Positions 62,856 through 64,000 of a stretch of 64,000 nucleotides of DNA are shown piece by piece (within the stretch, counting starts at the first letter, position 1; each line of letters starts with the position of its first letter). Made by a program: the position numbers and the translations under genes. Source of the stretch: Burkholderia catarinensis (GTDB taxonomy: Bacteria > Pseudomonadota > Gammaproteobacteria > Burkholderiales > Burkholderiaceae); NCBI RefSeq assembly GCF_001883705.2, contig NZ_MDEQ02000008.1:62001-126000 (forward strand), in the 5' to 3' direction. The notes under the pieces were generated by a model. The model was not told the DNA's origin. It did no database searches and saw nothing but the letters and a program-made list of their open reading frames with translations.

Positions 62856-64000
62856 ATGAAAGGACATCACATCGAGATTCCGTCGCCGGACGGCGGCGCG
62901 TTTCGCGCGTACCTGAGCACGCCGGCCGGCGGCACCGGGCCGGGCATCGTGCTGTGTCACGAGATCTTCGGCGCGAACGCGACGATGCGGGAAGCGGCCG
63001 ACTACTACGCGGAGGAAGGCTACACGGTGCTCGTGCCCGACCTGTTCTGGCGCCAGTCTCCGGGGATCGAGCTGGGCTACACAGCGGCCGAGAGCGAGCG
63101 CGCGATGGCCCTTTATCGCGAATACGACGAGGACAAGGGCGTCGACGACATCGGCGCCGCGCTGGGCTGGCTCAAGCAGCGGCCTGAATGCACGGGCGAA
63201 GCCGGCGTGCTCGGCTACTGCCTCGGCGGCAAGCTCGCGTATCTCGCCGCGTGCCGGCTGCCGGGCGTGGCCGCGGCGGTCAGCTACTACGGCGTGGGCA
63301 TCGAGCACGCGCTGGACGAGGCGGCGCACCTGCGCGGGCGGCTCGTGCTGCAGATGGCCGGGCAGGACCGCTTCTGCCCGCCCGATGCACAGCAGCGCAT
63401 CGCCGCCGCGCTGTCGGGGCGCGACGGCGTCGAAGTGGTTGTGTATCCGGGCGTCGATCACGCGTTCGCGCGCATCGGCGGCGATCATTTCGACAAGGCC
63501 GCCGCGGTGATGGCCCACCAGCGCGCGATCGCCGCATTCCGCGGCGCACTCGGCCCGCACTACGACCTCTCCACGCTGTGGGAAGCGCATCTGCGGCACG
63601 AATTCGACACGCGCAACGTCGACGCGACGATGGCCACGATGGTCGCCGAGCCGTACGTCAACCATATCCCGACGCTGACGGGTGGGGTCGGCCACGACGA
63701 GCTCAAGCGTTTCTACACGCATCACTTCGTGCATGCGAATCCGCCCGATACCACGATCACGCCGGTCTCGCGCACGATCGGCGCGAGCCAGATCGTCGAC
63801 GAGCTGCTGTTCCGCTTCACGCACACCACCGAGATCGACTGGATGCTGCCCGGCGTCGCGCCGACCGGCAAGCGCGTCGAGATCCCGCTCGTCGCGATCG
63901 TGAAGTTTCGCGGCAACAAGCTCTATCACGAACACATCTACTGGGACCAGGCGAGCGTGCTCGTGCAGATCGGCCTGCTCGACCCGGCCGGGCTGCCGGT
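62856..64000 (+). CDS. Dienelactone hydrolase fused to an NTF2/SnoaL-like domain (partial)
   Basis: 381 residues are visible before the window ends. The N-terminal ~240 residues are a complete dienelactone hydrolase: Glu36 in C-H-E-I-F-G, nucleophile Cys122 in G-Y-C-L-G-G, Asp171 and His202 in V-D-H-A-F-A-R. From about residue 245 a SnoaL/NTF2-like domain follows (W-E-A-H-L-R-H-E-F-D-T-R-N-V-D and Y-V-N-H-I-P). The hydrolase opens lactone or ester rings. GGAGGGGC precedes the ATG at 62856; an ATG four codons earlier is in frame. The true 3' end is outside the window. Confidence 0.88.
   Translation, partial: MKGHHIEIPSPDGGAFRAYLSTPAGGTGPGIVLCHEIFGANATMREAADYYAEEGYTVLVPDLFWRQSPGIELGYTAAESERAMALYREYDEDKGVDDIGAALGWLKQRPECTGEAGVLGYCLGGKLAYLAACRLPGVAAAVSYYGVGIEHALDEAAHLRGRLVLQMAGQDRFCPPDAQQRIAAALSGRDGVEVVVYPGVDHAFARIGGDHFDKAAAVMAHQRAIAAFRGALGPHYDLSTLWEAHLRHEFDTRNVDATMATMVAEPYVNHIPTLTGGVGHDELKRFYTHHFVHANPPDTTITPVSRTIGASQIVDELLFRFTHTTEIDWMLPGVAPTGKRVEIPLVAIVKFRGNKLYHEHIYWDQASVLVQIGLLDPAGLP

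Overview
The window is GC-rich DNA (roughly two thirds G+C, strong third-position G/C bias, long antisense open frames) typical of Burkholderia, most likely a Burkholderia cepacia complex member. The content suggests one of the secondary replicons: catabolic operons, regulators, chemoreceptors and envelope enzymes, with no ribosomal, tRNA or other core housekeeping genes. No rRNA, tRNA or CRISPR array was seen. All family assignments come from reading the sequence, not from a database search.

Layout, left to right. (1) 1-3.1 kb: the tail of a small basic protein, a ferredoxin, an O-methyltransferase-like protein, a patatin-like phospholipase, and an internally deleted IS5-family transposase. 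(2) 3.3-12.3 kb: a chemoreceptor, a large lipoprotein of unknown function, a LuxR-type regulator, a secreted alginate-lyase-like protein with a LamG domain, and a two-domain GNAT acetyltransferase. (3) 12.3-13.4 kb: a TnpB-only IS200/IS605-type element between two subterminal hairpins. (4) 13.7-27.8 kb: a large co-directional minus-strand cluster. It holds a complete peptide/opine-type ABC importer, two 425-residue FAD amine oxidases that are paralogues, a third DAO-family oxidase, a bicupin, an aldehyde dehydrogenase, an M20 amidohydrolase, a short AraC-type regulator and a 38-codon ORF coupled to that regulator. It reads as an uptake and oxidation route for an unidentified amine or amide.

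(5) 28.4-38.6 kb: a Cache-type chemoreceptor and a haloacid-dehalogenase-like enzyme. Then a plus-strand run of a second two-domain GNAT, a GhrA-like reductase, a class III aminotransferase, an Lrp regulator and a semialdehyde dehydrogenase (an aminotransferase-dehydrogenase pair of GABA or omega-amino-acid type), and a membrane diguanylate cyclase. (6) 38.8-43.98 kb: a lipoprotein acid phosphatase with autotransporter-type strand repeats, a frameshifted DUF72 relic overlapping a 56-residue two-helix membrane protein, a divergent LysR/NmrA pair and a small cupin. (7) 44.3-48.1 kb: a LuxR regulator with a degenerate HD-GYP-like region, bracketed by two DUF308 membrane proteins (one truncated). 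Next come the remains of a divergent galactarate/altronate dehydratase-GntR pair that a single deletion appears to have collapsed.

(8) 48.2-51.7 kb: a TonB-dependent siderophore receptor behind a Fur-box-like palindrome, an AlgL-like protein and a perfect 7-bp tandem repeat. (9) 51.7-61.4 kb: a complete D-xylose system. The minus-strand operon is xylA-xylB-xylF-xylG-xylH plus a 95-residue ORF, and the divergent arm is xylR-aldose 1-epimerase. Xylose is imported by XylFGH, its anomers are equilibrated by the mutarotase, XylA isomerises it and XylB phosphorylates it, under an AraC-type XylR. (10) 61.5-64 kb: an AraC regulator divergent from a dienelactone hydrolase fused to an NTF2/SnoaL-like domain, which runs off the window.
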